From Emydura subglobosa (taxonomy: Eukaryota; Chordata; Testudines; Chelidae): DNA of 64,000 bases. How positions within the stretch are numbered: the first letter of the stretch is position 1; each line of letters opens with the position of its first letter. The stretch covers positions 76,535,775 through 76,599,774 of the forward strand of contig ML679956.1 in assembly GCA_007922225.1 (NCBI GenBank). The letters are read 5' to 3'. The notes under the pieces were generated by a model, which saw only the letters and a list, made by a program, of their open reading frames with translations, did not search any database and had not been told where the DNA came from. The translations under genes were made by a program, and so were the position numbers. Positions 32,557 through 43,065 of the stretch are shown piece by piece.

Positions 32557-34325
32557 AATACTAACTTGCAGGGCATAGTATAAATAGCTTGTAGGCCATT
32601 CCACTCTTCCTTTGCAGACATGAGCCATCACAAAGCCCCAGTCAGACCGTCTTAGGAGGATTTCACAACTCACATGATTTGAACTGTGGCCATTCTGCCT
32701 GATTCCACCTTCAGTTTCACTGGCTTTGAATAAAAGCAGGCTTCACTGGCAATTATGGCTGGGATCATCTTTGGAGTGGGTCACGTAACTCCCATTGACA
32801 ATTCAGGCTCCATGGTAATAGTAGTAGAGACCACAGCAACAGAAGAAGAATCTGTGACCAACAAAAGCCCAGGTACCTGAACAAGGAAAGGCCTCTCTAG
32901 TTAATATGCCCCAGCGATTGCACAATTATTCATCACGTCACTTTCCAACTTAACCCTGCAGTGATGATTCGTTATTTGACCGTGTTGGCTCATGTTAATT
33001 GCCAATTTTGATCTTACGGGGCCAAGCCCTGTGTGCATAAAAGCCTACTGTGATTGTGATGTCCCCTTTGTGGCTTCCCAGAGCTGATTGCAAAGGGGGA
33101 TCTCGGAACCACCCTCAAATGGGAGCTCTGGCCTGGAGTCCTGAAAAGGAAGCAGATGTTTGATCTGAGCCTAAACACTTTGGGCTGCCTTTCCTCAGCC
33201 AGTTTCCTTCCTTTCTTTGCACAAGGGGTTTCACACAAGCATGGCTGGTTTGTGTCTCACTCTCTAGCTAAAAGCTACTACCTCCTGTTGGGGGGGATCT
33301 GCCTCTACAGTCAAATAAAGACCATTTCCCCTTCTCAGAGCTCCTTCCTCCCGTTCTTTCTCAGGAGTCACAGGCCTCTGACAAACACCACAGAAAACAC
33401 CAAATCTTCCAACAAACTTTCTCTTGTAAAGTCCCTTCTGCTGCTCTCTCTCTCTCTCTCTCTGGAAGGTCCCTTTTAGGCCTTTCACTGGAAAGATTGT
33501 CAGTGGCTCTTGCCCTCTCCTACGCACTCTTTGCTATGAGGCAAGGAAGCATTTTATATCTTTCCCCTCTTCCCACCATGCCTTGCAGTAACCCCCAGGT
33601 GCCCCTGTGGACTACAAATCCCAGTGTGCTTCAGTGCAGGAATAGGGGAGTGCTGGAAGATGACCGCCTTAAAGGATAAGTACACATTATTTAACTATCT
33701 TTGGACATAAAGGGCTAATTTTTCAATCCCTGTGGTTTCAATGGGTTTTCAAAGACCTATGCAAATGGAGCACAGTGCAATATACATCTACATCCCTTCT
33801 GTGTCTTCTTATGCATACCTTTGAAAATTTTTACCCAAATAATCTTGGAATGATCATGGAAAAATACAGCATAATGTTGTATGGTGAGATTTTTTAGGTA
33901 GAGAAACTCTTGTAACTAGGGGCAGAACTTGCTATCAGTTGGTGGTTTCTAACCAATTTCCCCCCCCATCAAAATACCTAGATGTACTGGTCCATATAAA
34001 GGTCTAACCCCCTGTGGGTATTTTCTTGATTTAAGCAAAGGCTTTTTTTGCTCAGTACTTGGCAAAAGAAAAATAACCTGAAACTATCAATCACAGAAAG
34101 CTTAACATGTTAGAAAAACATTTGGGCAAAGAGTGACGGCACTTATAATACAGTGCTTCTGAACCAATGGTCTCACTGCCAATGAATGCAGCCAGCTGGC
34201 ATCTGAAATTTCAGAGATACAAAATTATGTGTAAATAATTGGTTACTAATACTCAGAACAACTAAAGTGCAGCAATGCTGGGAATACAGTTCTGTGATCA
34301 AACTTTTCAGAAAGCCAGGGCTTGG
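32557..34325. other. Mostly unassigned; CT microsatellite and a ZNF143-like word
   Basis: No gene. A (CT)n run lies at about 33443-33463. GGACTACAAATCCCAGTGTG at 33609-33628 resembles the ACTACANNTCCCA motif bound by ZNF143/THAP11. Open frames near 33000-33530 on both strands overlap the CT run and are not credible. Confidence 0.4.
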
Positions 34326-34327
34326 GT

Positions 34328-34455
34328 TGTTATTATTATTTAGTATTTGTATTACCATAGCACCGAGGAGTCCTAGTCCTAGCCACATCCCCATTGTGCT
34401 ACGGGTTGTAAAACCACAGAACAAAAAGACAGACTCGGTGCCTGAAAAATGCCCA
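34328..34455 (-). repeat. L2/MIR-like 3' tail with ATT run
   Basis: TTATTATTATTTAGTATTTG, CACCGAGGAGTCCTAGTCCT, CCCCATTGTGCTACGGGTTG, AACAAAAAGACAGACTCGGT: the antisense version of the dispersed tail family. Confidence 0.65.
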
Positions 34456-34659
34456 GGCACAAACCTTTCAACACACAAACCCTGCATCCACATCAACCAA
34501 TGGACACTTCTGCACAAGCAGTGGCCGTGTTGGAAATGTGGAGATTTGTGCATGTGAGTGATTTGTGCGCGTAATTTAGACATCTAAAATCAACCCCTCA
34601 TCTCACTGAAGTGAATGGGAGTTTTGTTTTGCTATTGACTGCAATGTGACCTGGATTTG

Positions 34660-35016
34660 GGCCCCTTCTGAGCAAGACAGTTAAGCATATGCTTAAAGCA
34701 TGTTGTAAACTGGCTGGCAGTTTCACCGGCCAGCAAAGGGAAATTAAACTCCAGTTCTCAGCCCTTCTAAGGCTTGTTCCATTACTTACCAAACAATCAC
34801 AAACCCCAAAAGCAAATCAACTAACAACACTGGGCAATAACTAGCCATCCAGCAAGTCCAGACCCTTCTCCTTAGACCCAACTTCTTCTTTCCTTTATAT
34901 ACTGCCATGTGACTTGCTGGGATTTTTAACTCGTCACAGCTTGCTGTACCTTTATCTTCTCACACACATGGTTCTGGTTAAGCACATGCTTAAGTGCTTT
35001 TCTGAATTAAGGCCTT
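34660..35016. repeat. Palindromic repeat (TTAAGCATATGCTTAA family) split by about 270 bases
   Basis: The left arm GGCCCCTTCTGAGCAAGACA and TTAAGCATATGCTTAA (to about 34700) faces the right arm TTAAGCACATGCTTAAGTGC and TTCTGAATTAAGGCC (34978-35016). The two arms are inverted copies with unrelated sequence between 34706 and 34970. A half copy lies near 49268-49310. Confidence 0.55.
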
Positions 35017-35144
35017 AACCTTTGGCCCTGGTCCTGAGAATTGCTGAACATCTGCAACTGCCATTGATCTTGGAGGGAATTCTGGGTGCTCAGTCAGGGT
35101 CAGGCCCTCTTTTCTGAAACTGTGTCCCCAGTTGATTCAAACCC

Positions 35145-35316
35145 TTAGGGTGAAAGCATAGTCCAATGGCTAAGAAATTGCCTGTGGGTGAAAAGATCTA
35201 TTCTCACATTGGTCCAAGGTCACTCAGCAGATCACTTTACCTTGCTGTTCCTCAGTTTCCCCTGGTGTTAAGCGCTTTGAGACACACTGAAATGCATTGA
35301 TGCATGGACTCTGTGC
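35145..35316 (+). repeat. MIR-type SINE, diverged
   Basis: GCATAGTCCAATGGCTAAG (tRNA-derived head), CAAGGTCACTCAGCAGATCA, GTTCCTCAGTTTCCCC, then AAGCGCTTTGAGACACACTG. The order matches MIR. Confidence 0.6.
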
Positions 35317-35480
35317 TAGATCTGGTTTAACATTTTTCACACACATAAAAAACTACTTTTACACTTGAATTTTTTTTAACATGAAAAAGTCATAGATTTT
35401 TCTGTTTGTGGATGTTTCTGGAAAGTTTCCATAAATTTGAAAAATCATGAGAACTTTTCACACTTTTTTGATCAACTCTA
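35317..35480. mobile_element. AT-rich foldback element, short hAT-like copy
   Basis: The left AGATCTGGTTTAACATTTTT and the right end, whose reverse complement is TAGAGTTGATCAAAAAAGTG, form a degenerate terminal repeat. The interior is AT-rich. It follows the MIR directly. Confidence 0.5.
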
Positions 35481-36080
35481 TGAAGTATTATTAACCCAAA
35501 ATGTAGGGTTATGTTGGACTAGAGGTCATCTTTTCAATCTGTGTTTGCTATGAAGATTGGTAATTATTACACATTTTCATCTGCTCTTTTTCCTAATATA
35601 AATATCTTGGTCTCCAGAGGTTGAAAGCCACTATCCAATGTACATTCACAACAATTTTATATGACATTTTTTAAAAAAATCTGTAATTTTAGAAACATTT
35701 TAGTCACAATACACAGTCGTCATTTGTTGCAAACAGAAATTGACATGTGGGATGACCACTGCCTTGACATGCTTAAGAACAGGGCAATTTTACTTCATAC
35801 CACATTGTTTAATTTAAAATATGGTGCGCATACACCTTTTACAGCTGTATCAACTCTCCAGAATAAGCTAAGAAGGAAACAGAAAAGCTTTTCAGTCAAG
35901 AAATAAATTCAGATTCTATCTGACTAGGTAATTATATCATGGCTGTCATCACCTGGAGTGCTATTAATGTAAGTGTGGACCTGACTGTGTTTGCAGATAA
36001 TGTGTACTGTTTCTTTAACAGTGAGTAGGAAGTCAGGCAGGAAGGGAGATGAGGAACATTTTAGGAAATAGTTTTAGCGA
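35481..36080. other. No recognisable feature
   Basis: About 600 bases, nothing assigned. Confidence 0.4.
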
Positions 36081-36517
36081 AGAGCTGGATGAAATGTTTT
36101 TGGCTATTAGTTTATTCACTGAAAAAAACCCACCTGTTTTGGATTGACCAAAACTGATCACAATTCAGGTCGAATTCAATGAATAGTATCAAGTGATTAA
36201 AAATGGGAGAGGGGCGGGAATTTCAGAAAAAGTCAAAATGTTTTATTCTGATATTTTTTAAAGGAAACATTTTGACTTTTTGTTTCAGAACGACATTTTG
36301 TTTTGAAATGTACTTAGAAGTAACTAAAAAAAGGGGGGAAAACCCACCTGAAAAAAAAATAAAATGTTTTGGGTTGATCCAAATATTTTGTTTGGCATGA
36401 AATGAAATGGTTTTGTTTTTGTTCCAGCAAGAAACATTGAAAAATAGTCATTTTGGGTCAACCTTAATTTTTTTTTTTTTTTTGGTTTGGCCACTGAACC
36501 AAAAAAATCAGTTCTCC
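36081..36517. mobile_element. AT-rich foldback element, hAT-like
   Basis: Starts AGAGCTGGATGAAATG and ends AAAAAAATCAGTTCTCCACC, inverted and degenerate. The interior is full of GAAATG/CATTTC words, plus a T run near 36468-36484. Confidence 0.58.
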
Positions 36518-36724
36518 ACCCACATTTACAGTGAACAGAAGGGGACAATAGTTTAGGATTAACCTTGTTTTCGTTTGTTTAATTAAGTTGCTTGTTTGGC
36601 GCTAGAGAAAAATTATCCCTTCTCTGATTCACCAGTTTCGAAATGCCACTGTGCAATTCCCTTGTGGGAATTTTAGTTCAGTTGTACCATATCCCCATTT
36701 TCCTCTGAGTCAGGCTCCATAGCT

Positions 36725-36815
36725 GGACTATATCTCCCATGATGCACCAGGGCTTTCCCCTCTGTGGCATGCCTTGGAGGTCCTTGGTCCTGGTGCATCA
36801 TGGAATATGTAGTCT
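36725..36815. repeat. Foldback with ZNF143/THAP11-like motifs in both arms
   Basis: The left arm 36725-36751 and the right arm 36789-36815 are inverted copies matching at 23 of 27 positions (core CATGATGCACCAGG). Each arm contains an ACTAYATNTCCCATGATGC-like word resembling the ACTACANNTCCCA site. The loop is 37 bases. Confidence 0.65.
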
Positions 36816-36954
36816 GACTGGGGAATCTGGCCAAATTCCTATGAGGCATGGCAGTGGCATTTCCACATGAAAGTCTGTCGATTTTCAGGTGTTCTATTTT
36901 TGACAAAAAGTCAACATTTTCTATAGAAAGCAGATTTAAAAAATACATATATAT

Positions 36955-37130
36955 ATTTAGCAGCCATTGTTCCAAACCCCACAACATCCTCGTGAGGTAA
37001 AAACTTACGACGCAGATGAGAGAACAGAGGTACAGATACTTTCAGTTCCTTGCTCAAGGTGAGAGCAGAACCCACGATTCCTGATGGGCAGTCTCCTGCT
37101 CTAACCATTGGACCACACTGCCTCCTGGAC
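36955..37130 (-). repeat. MIR-type SINE
   Basis: Antisense MIR: ACAACATCCTCGTGAGGTAA, GAGAGAACAGAGGTACAGAT, CTTGCTCAAGGTGAGAGCAG, AACCCACGATTCCTG, then CCTGCTCTAACCATTGGACC and CACTGCCTCC. Confidence 0.72.
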
Positions 37131-37134
37131 AACT

Positions 37135-38090
37135 ATTATGGCCTCTTTAACCTGCTTTCCAAAGAAGCCCTTGTGCTAATAGTTGTATTCAGTTTGGTAT
37201 GCGGCAAATCATGTCCATTTTTTAAATATGTACCAATGCGCAGTGCACTTGGATGCCAATGCTGGAAATCAACATGTTTATTACATTCCCATTGCCTTGA
37301 AGGGAAAGAGAAATAAGCTCTCACCCCATTTTATTTCCCAAGCAATATCTGGAAGGAAAATTCTCACCCCCAGTGCAGTCTCCTTCAGTTTTAACACTGT
37401 GCAATGTTCTTGTGCTGGGAATGTTAATGGCTAACAAATGCTGGTGAGAGAAATGCAGCACTTGCCAGGAAGCTTTTAATCTGTCTCTTTCCCACCCTCT
37501 TCCCTAATTAAAGAAAACACTAATAAGTAGATTCGCCACATTATTGCCAATGCACAATGGCCATCACGAGAGCCGCCTCTGCTCCTCCTTGAGGCTCTCA
37601 ATCCTCTCCAGATGTGGGGCTGATTAAAAGCTTACGGGAGATGCATGGGCATCGTGCTAGGGGCAAGTCCCCCAACTTGACGAACAAAGACTTTCCTAAT
37701 TTTATGGTGAAATAAAAAATGAAAGCCAGCTGCTTCAGGGGGAAAAAGTCTTTTATTTACAATGTCTGTGAAGGGCTGTTTGTTGATCTGATTTTTTTTT
37801 AAATTTAATCCAATTTTAATTTTTTTTTTTAATTGGGAAGAGCAATTTTTAACAGTAATTTGCAGAACCCTTGTTTCTTCCTGTACTGAGTTCTCAGTTA
37901 CCACATAAAACAACAAACAAAAACGCCACAAAAAATTCTCCTTCCCCTTCACTTTAAAATACAGTGAAATAAGCAAAAAAGGCTTATCAGAAGTATCCTT
38001 CAGATGTTGTTTTCTAAAGATAGAAGTGGTTTGTTAAATTTGGCTCTCATTTACACCAGTGCAGTCCTGATTGACTTCAGTCTGCCTGTA
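37135..38090. other. Unassigned sequence
   Basis: About 950 bases. AT-rich words around 37770-37860 may be an eroded foldback element. No gene. Confidence 0.4.
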
Positions 38091-38094
38091 TTTT

Positions 38095-38197
38095 TCAGTA
38101 ACACCAAAAAGCCTCAATTGAGATCACGTCCCCATTGTGCTAGGTGCTGTATGTACATATAGGGGACAGTCTCTCTTCCCAAAAGCTTATAATTTTA
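38095..38197 (-). repeat. L2/MIR-like 3' tail
   Basis: CAGTAACACCAAAAAGCCTC, CCCCATTGTGCTAGGTGCTG, GGACAGTCTCTCTTCCCAAA, AGCTTATAATTTTA: antisense tail, directly followed by the palindromic nest. Confidence 0.65.
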
Positions 38198-38223
38198 GGC
38201 TCTGATCCAAAGCTCATTGAAAA

Positions 38224-38536
38224 TTCTTTCAGACTAGAAATCATAAAATCATGGAAGATGAGGGTTGGAAGGGACCTCAGGAGATCATCTAGTCCAACCC
38301 CCTGCTCAGAGCAGGACCAAATAGGTGTACATTTATAATAGTGAGGGTAATTAATGCTTGGAACAAGAGTAGTGGTGGATTCTTCCTTACTGGCAATTAT
38401 TAAATCAAGATTGGATGTTTTTTTAAAAGATCCATTCCAGGAATTATTTTGGTGGAAATTCTATGGTATGTTATACAGGAAGTAAGATTAGAGGATCACA
38501 ATGATCCCTTCTGGCCATGGAATCTCTGAATCTATG
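38224..38536 (+). mobile_element. CR1 3' fragment inside the palindromic repeat
   Basis: Sense CR1 3' end: CAGACTAGAAAT (to 38241) continuing at 38323 with AGGTGTACATTTATAATAGT, GGCAATTATTAAATCAAGAT, CACAATGATCCCTTCTGG and the tail GAATCTCTGAATCTATGAA. It is itself interrupted by an antisense CR1 fragment. Confidence 0.75.
38242..38318 (-). mobile_element. CR1 3'-end fragment nested in CR1, AAAT duplication
   Basis: Antisense CR1 3' end (AAAATCATGGAAGATGAGGG, GGGACCTCAGGAGATCATCT, CCAACCCCCTGCTC). AAAT at 38238-38241 and 38319-38322 flanks it. Only 77 bases long. A near-identical piece is at 49842-49920. Confidence 0.78.
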
Positions 38537-38585
38537 AAATCAGTGGGAGTCTTTCCACTGACTTCAATGGGCTTTGGATCAGGTC

Positions 38586-39024
38586 TTCAATACAGCAGGA
38601 GCCTTGAAGTTTTACTGTAGTGCAAATAAACAAATAAGCTTATGTGTTTGCTTAGCAGGCGTGTGCAGTTCTGAGTGGTTCAGATTAATTGTTTTTTATT
38701 GAGTTATGTAAAAATGGTCGTAGGTGTCATCTATCTTCTCGGGAGATAATTTCTTTGCAAACAACCTGAATTGAGGACAGCCGCTTCTGAAATGTCAATT
38801 GGAGTGAGTGATATCAAAGTGGAGTTATACACAAGGTGTGTCCCATGCATTCTGGGGCAAAGCAGGATTTCAGCTCTAAATCATCATATGGAATAATTTG
38901 GCCCAGTAGAAACAAATTTGGGGGAATGATCCTAATATATGAATCAAGCTGCCCCAGGATCACACATCTAACACCTACCGTTCTCTCATAAGCCACATCT
39001 TCTTGACGTCAAGTATTTTGTGAG
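38586..39024. other. No recognisable feature
   Basis: About 440 bases, nothing assigned. Confidence 0.4.
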
Positions 39025-39345
39025 TGAAGTTCTGGAACAGCCTTCCAAGGGGAGCAGTGGGGGCAAAAAGCCTAACTGGCTTCAAGACTGAGCTTGATGC
39101 ATTTGTGGAGGGGATGCTATGAGGAAACTGCCTACAATGGCATGTAGCCGATCTGTGACGGCTAGCAGCAAATATTTCCCATGGCCGGTGATGGGACACT
39201 AGATGGGGAGGCTCTGGATTACTACAAAGAATTCTTCGCCAGGTGTCTGGCTGGGGGTTTTGCCCATATGCTCAGGGTCTAACTGATCACCTTATTTGGG
39301 ATTAGGAAGGAATTTTCTTGGGGTCAGATTGGCAGAGACATGGGT
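39025..39345 (+). mobile_element. CR1 3' fragment lacking its terminal tail
   Basis: GAAGTTCTGGAACAGCCTTC, ACTGGCTTCAAGACTGAGCT, ATGGCATGTAGCCGATCTGT, GATTAGGAAGGAATTTTC, GGTCAGATTGGCAGAGACAT. Same subfamily as 22384-22994, but it stops before the usual end where AT-rich sequence begins. Confidence 0.75.
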
Positions 39346-39615
39346 TGTTTTTTTTTTAAATGAATTTAAATTTCTAAATGAAAAATTCTGGTTTTCCAGT
39401 CAAAATTATTATAATTATTTGTATTCCCTCTTCATTTTGAAATTTAAGCTAATTAAACTGAATTAAAAGGTAAATAAAAAGAGACTAAAACTGAAAGGAA
39501 ACCTTTCAACTGATCCAAAATGAAAAAAAATCTGTTTTTCAGTTTACGAACATTTTCGAGATTTCAACTTTTTGTCCCGTTTTGAGACAGAGGAAAGATT
39601 GGAACTCTAGGAAAT
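39346..39615. repeat. AT-rich foldback element, hAT-like, adjoining CR1
   Basis: T-rich start, GAAAAATTC/GAATTT words throughout, and an end near GATTGGAACTCTAGG whose reverse complement (CTAGAGTTCCAATC) resembles the family terminus. It probably truncated the CR1 to its left. Confidence 0.45.
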
Positions 39616-39759
39616 ATTCACAGGATGGGAAAATTCTTTTCTGCCCTGGGTCGTCTCAAAATGCTTCCTTAAATAGCTTTGAGTATTCCCCCTCAAGGTT
39701 CAATTTTTATTAATATCAGAATAACGGGGCCTGATATGAATAAAAGTGTCCAAATCCCT

Positions 39760-39990
39760 GTACTTTATGTAAATGATGACACAAGCACTTCAAGGATAGG
39801 TTTAGAATTCAAAATGGCCTTGAGAAATTGGAGAATTGGTCTGAAATCAACAAGATTAAATTTAAAAAAAGCAAGTGCAAAGTACAATACATAGGAAGGA
39901 AAAATCAAATGCATAAATACAAAATGTGGAAATAACTGGCTAGGCACTAGAACTGCAGAAAAGGATCTGAGTTTATAGTGGAGCACAAAT
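39760..39990 (+). pseudogene. CR1 reverse transcriptase C-terminal fragment
   Basis: Frames with stops give a motif-C-like VNDDTSTSRIG, where FADDTKLGG is expected, then LRNWRIGLKSTRLNL and the conserved NNWLGTRTAEKDL block. It is heavily degraded, cut off by the LTR insertion and not functional. Confidence 0.6.
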
Positions 39991-40052
39991 TGAATATGAG
40001 ACAACAGTACAATGCAGTTACAAAAAAGGCTAATTATTGTGTTGTGAAGTAC

Positions 40053-41734
40053 TGTGACAGTTTTTACCCCTATGTTCACCCTCTTTAAAAGACTATGTTA
40101 AATTTTGTACAAAACATATTATGTAAGGTATCATTTGAAAACTCATGATTTGCCAATCATTAGTGTCCTGGTAAAATAGGTGTGGCAACATTGTATGAAA
40201 AAATATAAGATTCCACTCTATGATATATTTCAACGTGGTTTAGAGCGCAGCCACAAATTCCCCAGAGACAAAAGGCGAGCCAATATCTCAGCCAAGTGTC
40301 AATGGCATCAAAGGGATCGTCACCTCATTAAGTGACCACTCTTTGGCAGCAGAGAGGATGGGGGCAAAATATCTGCATTTTGACAAAGCAGCACCTTAAG
40401 GTTCCTGGTCACATTGTCTCTGGAACATCAGCTGGCAACGATTCTTGCACAAGAGAAAAGACTATAAAAGATGTCCCAAATCACCTCTCCCTTCCTCTCT
40501 ACCCACAGTAACATCAACCCCTGGAGAATAAAGGAAGCAGCACTGGACTGGGGAGGAGATCCTGACCAAGAGAGGTTCAGCCTGTAAAGACTGCTGGAAC
40601 ATGTGGTGTGAGAGACCTGTGCTTTGTATTCACTTAGTTTGTTAAATTAGGTGTTAGTTGTGTTTTACCTTTTATTTCTTTGTAACCAATTCTGACTACA
40701 TGCCTCATTACCTGTAATCACTTATCACAGAATATTAAGGTAGGAAGGGACCTCAGGAGTCATCTAGTCCAACCCCCTGCTCAAAGCAGGACTGACCCCG
40801 ACTAAGCCATCCCAGGCAGGGCTTTGTCAAGCCGCAGCTTAAAAACCTCTAAGGATGGAGATTCCCCCACCTCCCTAGGTAACCCATTCCAGTGCTTCAC
40901 CACCCTCCTAGTGCAAAGGTTTTTCCTAATGTCCAACCTAGACTTTGCCCACTGCAACTTGAGACCATTGCTCCTAGTTCTGTCATCTGCCATCACTAAG
41001 AACATCCTGACTCCATCCTGTTTGGAATCCCCTTCAGGTAGTTGAAGGCTGCTATCAAATCTCCCCTCACTCTTCTCTTCTGCAGACTAAACAAGCCTAG
41101 TTCCCTCAGCCTCTCCTCATAAGTCAGTGCTCCAGCCCCCTAATCATTTTTGTTGCCCTCCGCTGGACTCTCTCCAATTTGTCCACATCCTCTCTGTAGT
41201 GGGGGGCGAAAACTGGACACAATACTCCAAATGTGGCATCACCAGTGCCAAATAGAGGAGAATAATCGCTTCCCTCGATCTGCTGACAATCCTCCTACTA
41301 ATGCAGCTCAATATATCATTAGCCTTAAAATCTATCTTTCTGTTAATATATTTGTTTTGTTGGGTTATCTAAACCCATGTGGTTGGATTGATGTGTTTGG
41401 AAAACTCCGTTTGGGATAGTAAGATTTGTGCATATCACTTTCTATTAATAAATGAAGGACTGTATATGAGCTTGCATTGTCCAGGAGAGTACAAGACACA
41501 TATTTCTGGGGAATATTCTGGGACTGCTGATGTTGCCCTGCAGTGTAATTCATGAGTGGCTGGCGATACGTTCATACAGTATATCTGGGAGTGATTTACA
41601 TGCTGGAGGCTGTGTGTGTGGGCAGATCAGGAGTTGTTGCTCTCAAATGAAGCAATGTAAAAGGCATTCCAGGTTGGGGAATTGCGGAGACACAGGTGTC
41701 TACCAGTCCAGATTGTACCCTGTGTAATGTCACA
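40053..41734 (+). mobile_element. LTR-like element, TGTGACAG...TGTCACA, split by antisense CR1
   Basis: Begins TGTGACAGTTTTTACCCC at 40053 and ends AATGTCACA at 41734, both within CR1 sequence. Removing the CR1 piece leaves about 1.08 kb. Promoter-like TATAAAA is at 40463-40469 and a polyadenylation-like AATAAA at 41447-41452, in the order expected of a plus-strand LTR. The flanks GAAGTA (40046-40051) and GATATA (41735-41740) are an imperfect possible duplication. No internal coding region is present, so a solo LTR is likely. Confidence 0.68.
40725..41323 (-). mobile_element. CR1 3' fragment inside the LTR, CTTA duplication
   Basis: Antisense CR1, 599 bases: CACAGAATATTAAGGTAGGA, CCTCAGGAGTCATCTAGTCC, then CACTGCAACTTGAGACC, TTCTGCAGACTAAACAAGCC, TTGTTGCCCTCCGCTGGACT, to AATATATCATTAG. 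CTTA at 40721-40724 and 41324-41327 flanks it exactly. LTR sequence resumes with AAAATCTATCTTTCTGTTAA. Confidence 0.85.
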
Positions 41735-42329
41735 GATATATCAACAGAATTGTAAGACATGGAAGGTAATTCTTATATTCTATTTGGCACTGGTAAGGCC
41801 TGAGCTGGAGTTCTGTGCCCAATTCTGGGTGTCACACTTTAAGAAAGATGTGGACGAATTGGAGAGTCCAGAGGAGAAAAACAAAAATAACATAAGGTTT
41901 AGAAAACCTGACCTGTGAGGAGAGGTTAAAAAACCAGGCCATGTTTAGTCTTGAGAAAAGAAGACTGAGGAAGGACCTGATAAGTCTTCAAATATTTTAA
42001 GGGCTGTTCTAAAGAAGATGGTGATTAATTGTTCCCCATGTCCACTGAGGTAAGATAAGAAAGAATGGGCTTAATGTGCAGCAAGGGAGATGTAGGTTAG
42101 ATATTAAGAGAAACTTTCTAACTGTAAGGATAGTTAAGTTCTCGAATAAGTTACCAAGGGACGTTGTGGAATCCCTGTAACCGGAGGATTTTTAAGAACA
42201 GGTTGGACAAACACCCTTCAGGGAGGATATAGGTTATATGGTCTTGCCTCAGCACAGGGGGCTGGACTTGATGACATCTCCAGGTCCCTTTGAGACCTAC
42301 ATTTCTATCAGCCTATGATTCCTCTAAGG

Positions 42330-42655
42330 ATCTAAAGTACTTTAAAGAATGTAATTAGAATGCTTTAATATAGTTAGTTTCTAAAAATATATTCTGTTTC
42401 TGGTATAAGTTAAGCAATTAATTCTTCTTCTTATTGATATTATTGTTTTGTATTACTTAAAGAAGCATAAACCTTTATTTTACTCCTCTCTTAGTTTTTT
42501 TTTTAATGGTGTTTTCAATCAGGGTAAACCTGACCGAGTAAATGACTACAAAGGAAGGTGATCACCGTGTGAAACCGACTATAATAGTCACAAATGCTGT
42601 CCTTGCACAACCAAAGCAAAAAAAGAAAATTCAGACGCCATGTGGTTTTCAAATT
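42330..42655. other. No recognisable feature
   Basis: AT-rich, about 325 bases; no repeat assigned. Confidence 0.4.
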
Positions 42656-42800
42656 GGCAGCGTCCCTTTAATTAAAACGATGAGGTCAGTAAATATTATG
42701 AAGCCCATGTTACTGGGAAGGAAATTGAAGCACATGAGGGTAAAGTCACACAGCGAGTTGTGACAGAGGTGGCACCTCCTTCCTTTTCCACTTGAAGAGC
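42656..42800 (-). repeat. MIR-type SINE, degraded
   Basis: GGGAAGGAAATTGAAGCACA, GGTAAAGTCACACAGCGAGT and TGTGACAGAGGTGGCA follow the antisense MIR core order. Confidence 0.5.
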
Positions 42801-43065
42801 AGCCAGAAGTTACTGAGGTACTGAGGACAGAAATATGTTCCAAAAGAGATTAGATGTCATATTTGAAAGAATAGTTTAGGTATGGAGCAATGGCAGGCTG
42901 GGTTTGATAGGTGCTGAGATACTGTAGGGATGAGCATGGTATAAGGGCATATAAAGAATAGAATAGACCTAACCAGCCCAAATCCTATGAGTACTACAGG
43001 CAGATAAGAACATCGGGGCCACAGCCAGCTCTCAGTTGCTTTGGTATAAATTACAGCTAGTTGGA

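Larger units (their letters stand above)
38198..38585. repeat. Palindromic repeat split by two nested CR1 fragments
   Basis: The left arm 38198-38223 (CTGATCCAAAGCTCATTGAA) and the right arm 38537-38585 (AAATCAGTGGGAGTC, CAATGGGCTTTGGATCAGG) are the two halves of one hairpin of the family at 5418 and 21021. The interruption is CR1. Confidence 0.75.
39670..42325 (+). mobile_element. CR1 LINE split by an LTR-like element
   Basis: Sense CR1 in two blocks. 39670-40046 covers the end of the RT and following region (readable as WRIGLKSTRLNLKKASAKYN, then NNWLGTRTAEKDL). 41735-42325 continues with TATCAACAGAATTGTAAGAC, GGCCTGAGCTGGAGTTCTGT, AAGAAAGATGTGGACGAATT and the 3' tail ATTTCTATCAGCCTATGATT. 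The reading order is continuous across the gap. Confidence 0.78.

Noticed and set aside
33000..33680. Possible host promoter or exon (CT run, ZNF143-like word, TATA-like TTTTATATC)
   Set aside because: Single weak motifs without a CpG-rich context or a credible first exon. Kept only as a note on the ZNF143-like word.
30268..41734. Complete endogenous retrovirus
   Set aside because: The LTR-like pieces have no gag, pol or env remnants beside them. Each sits within CR1 or unassigned DNA and is best read as solo or partial.
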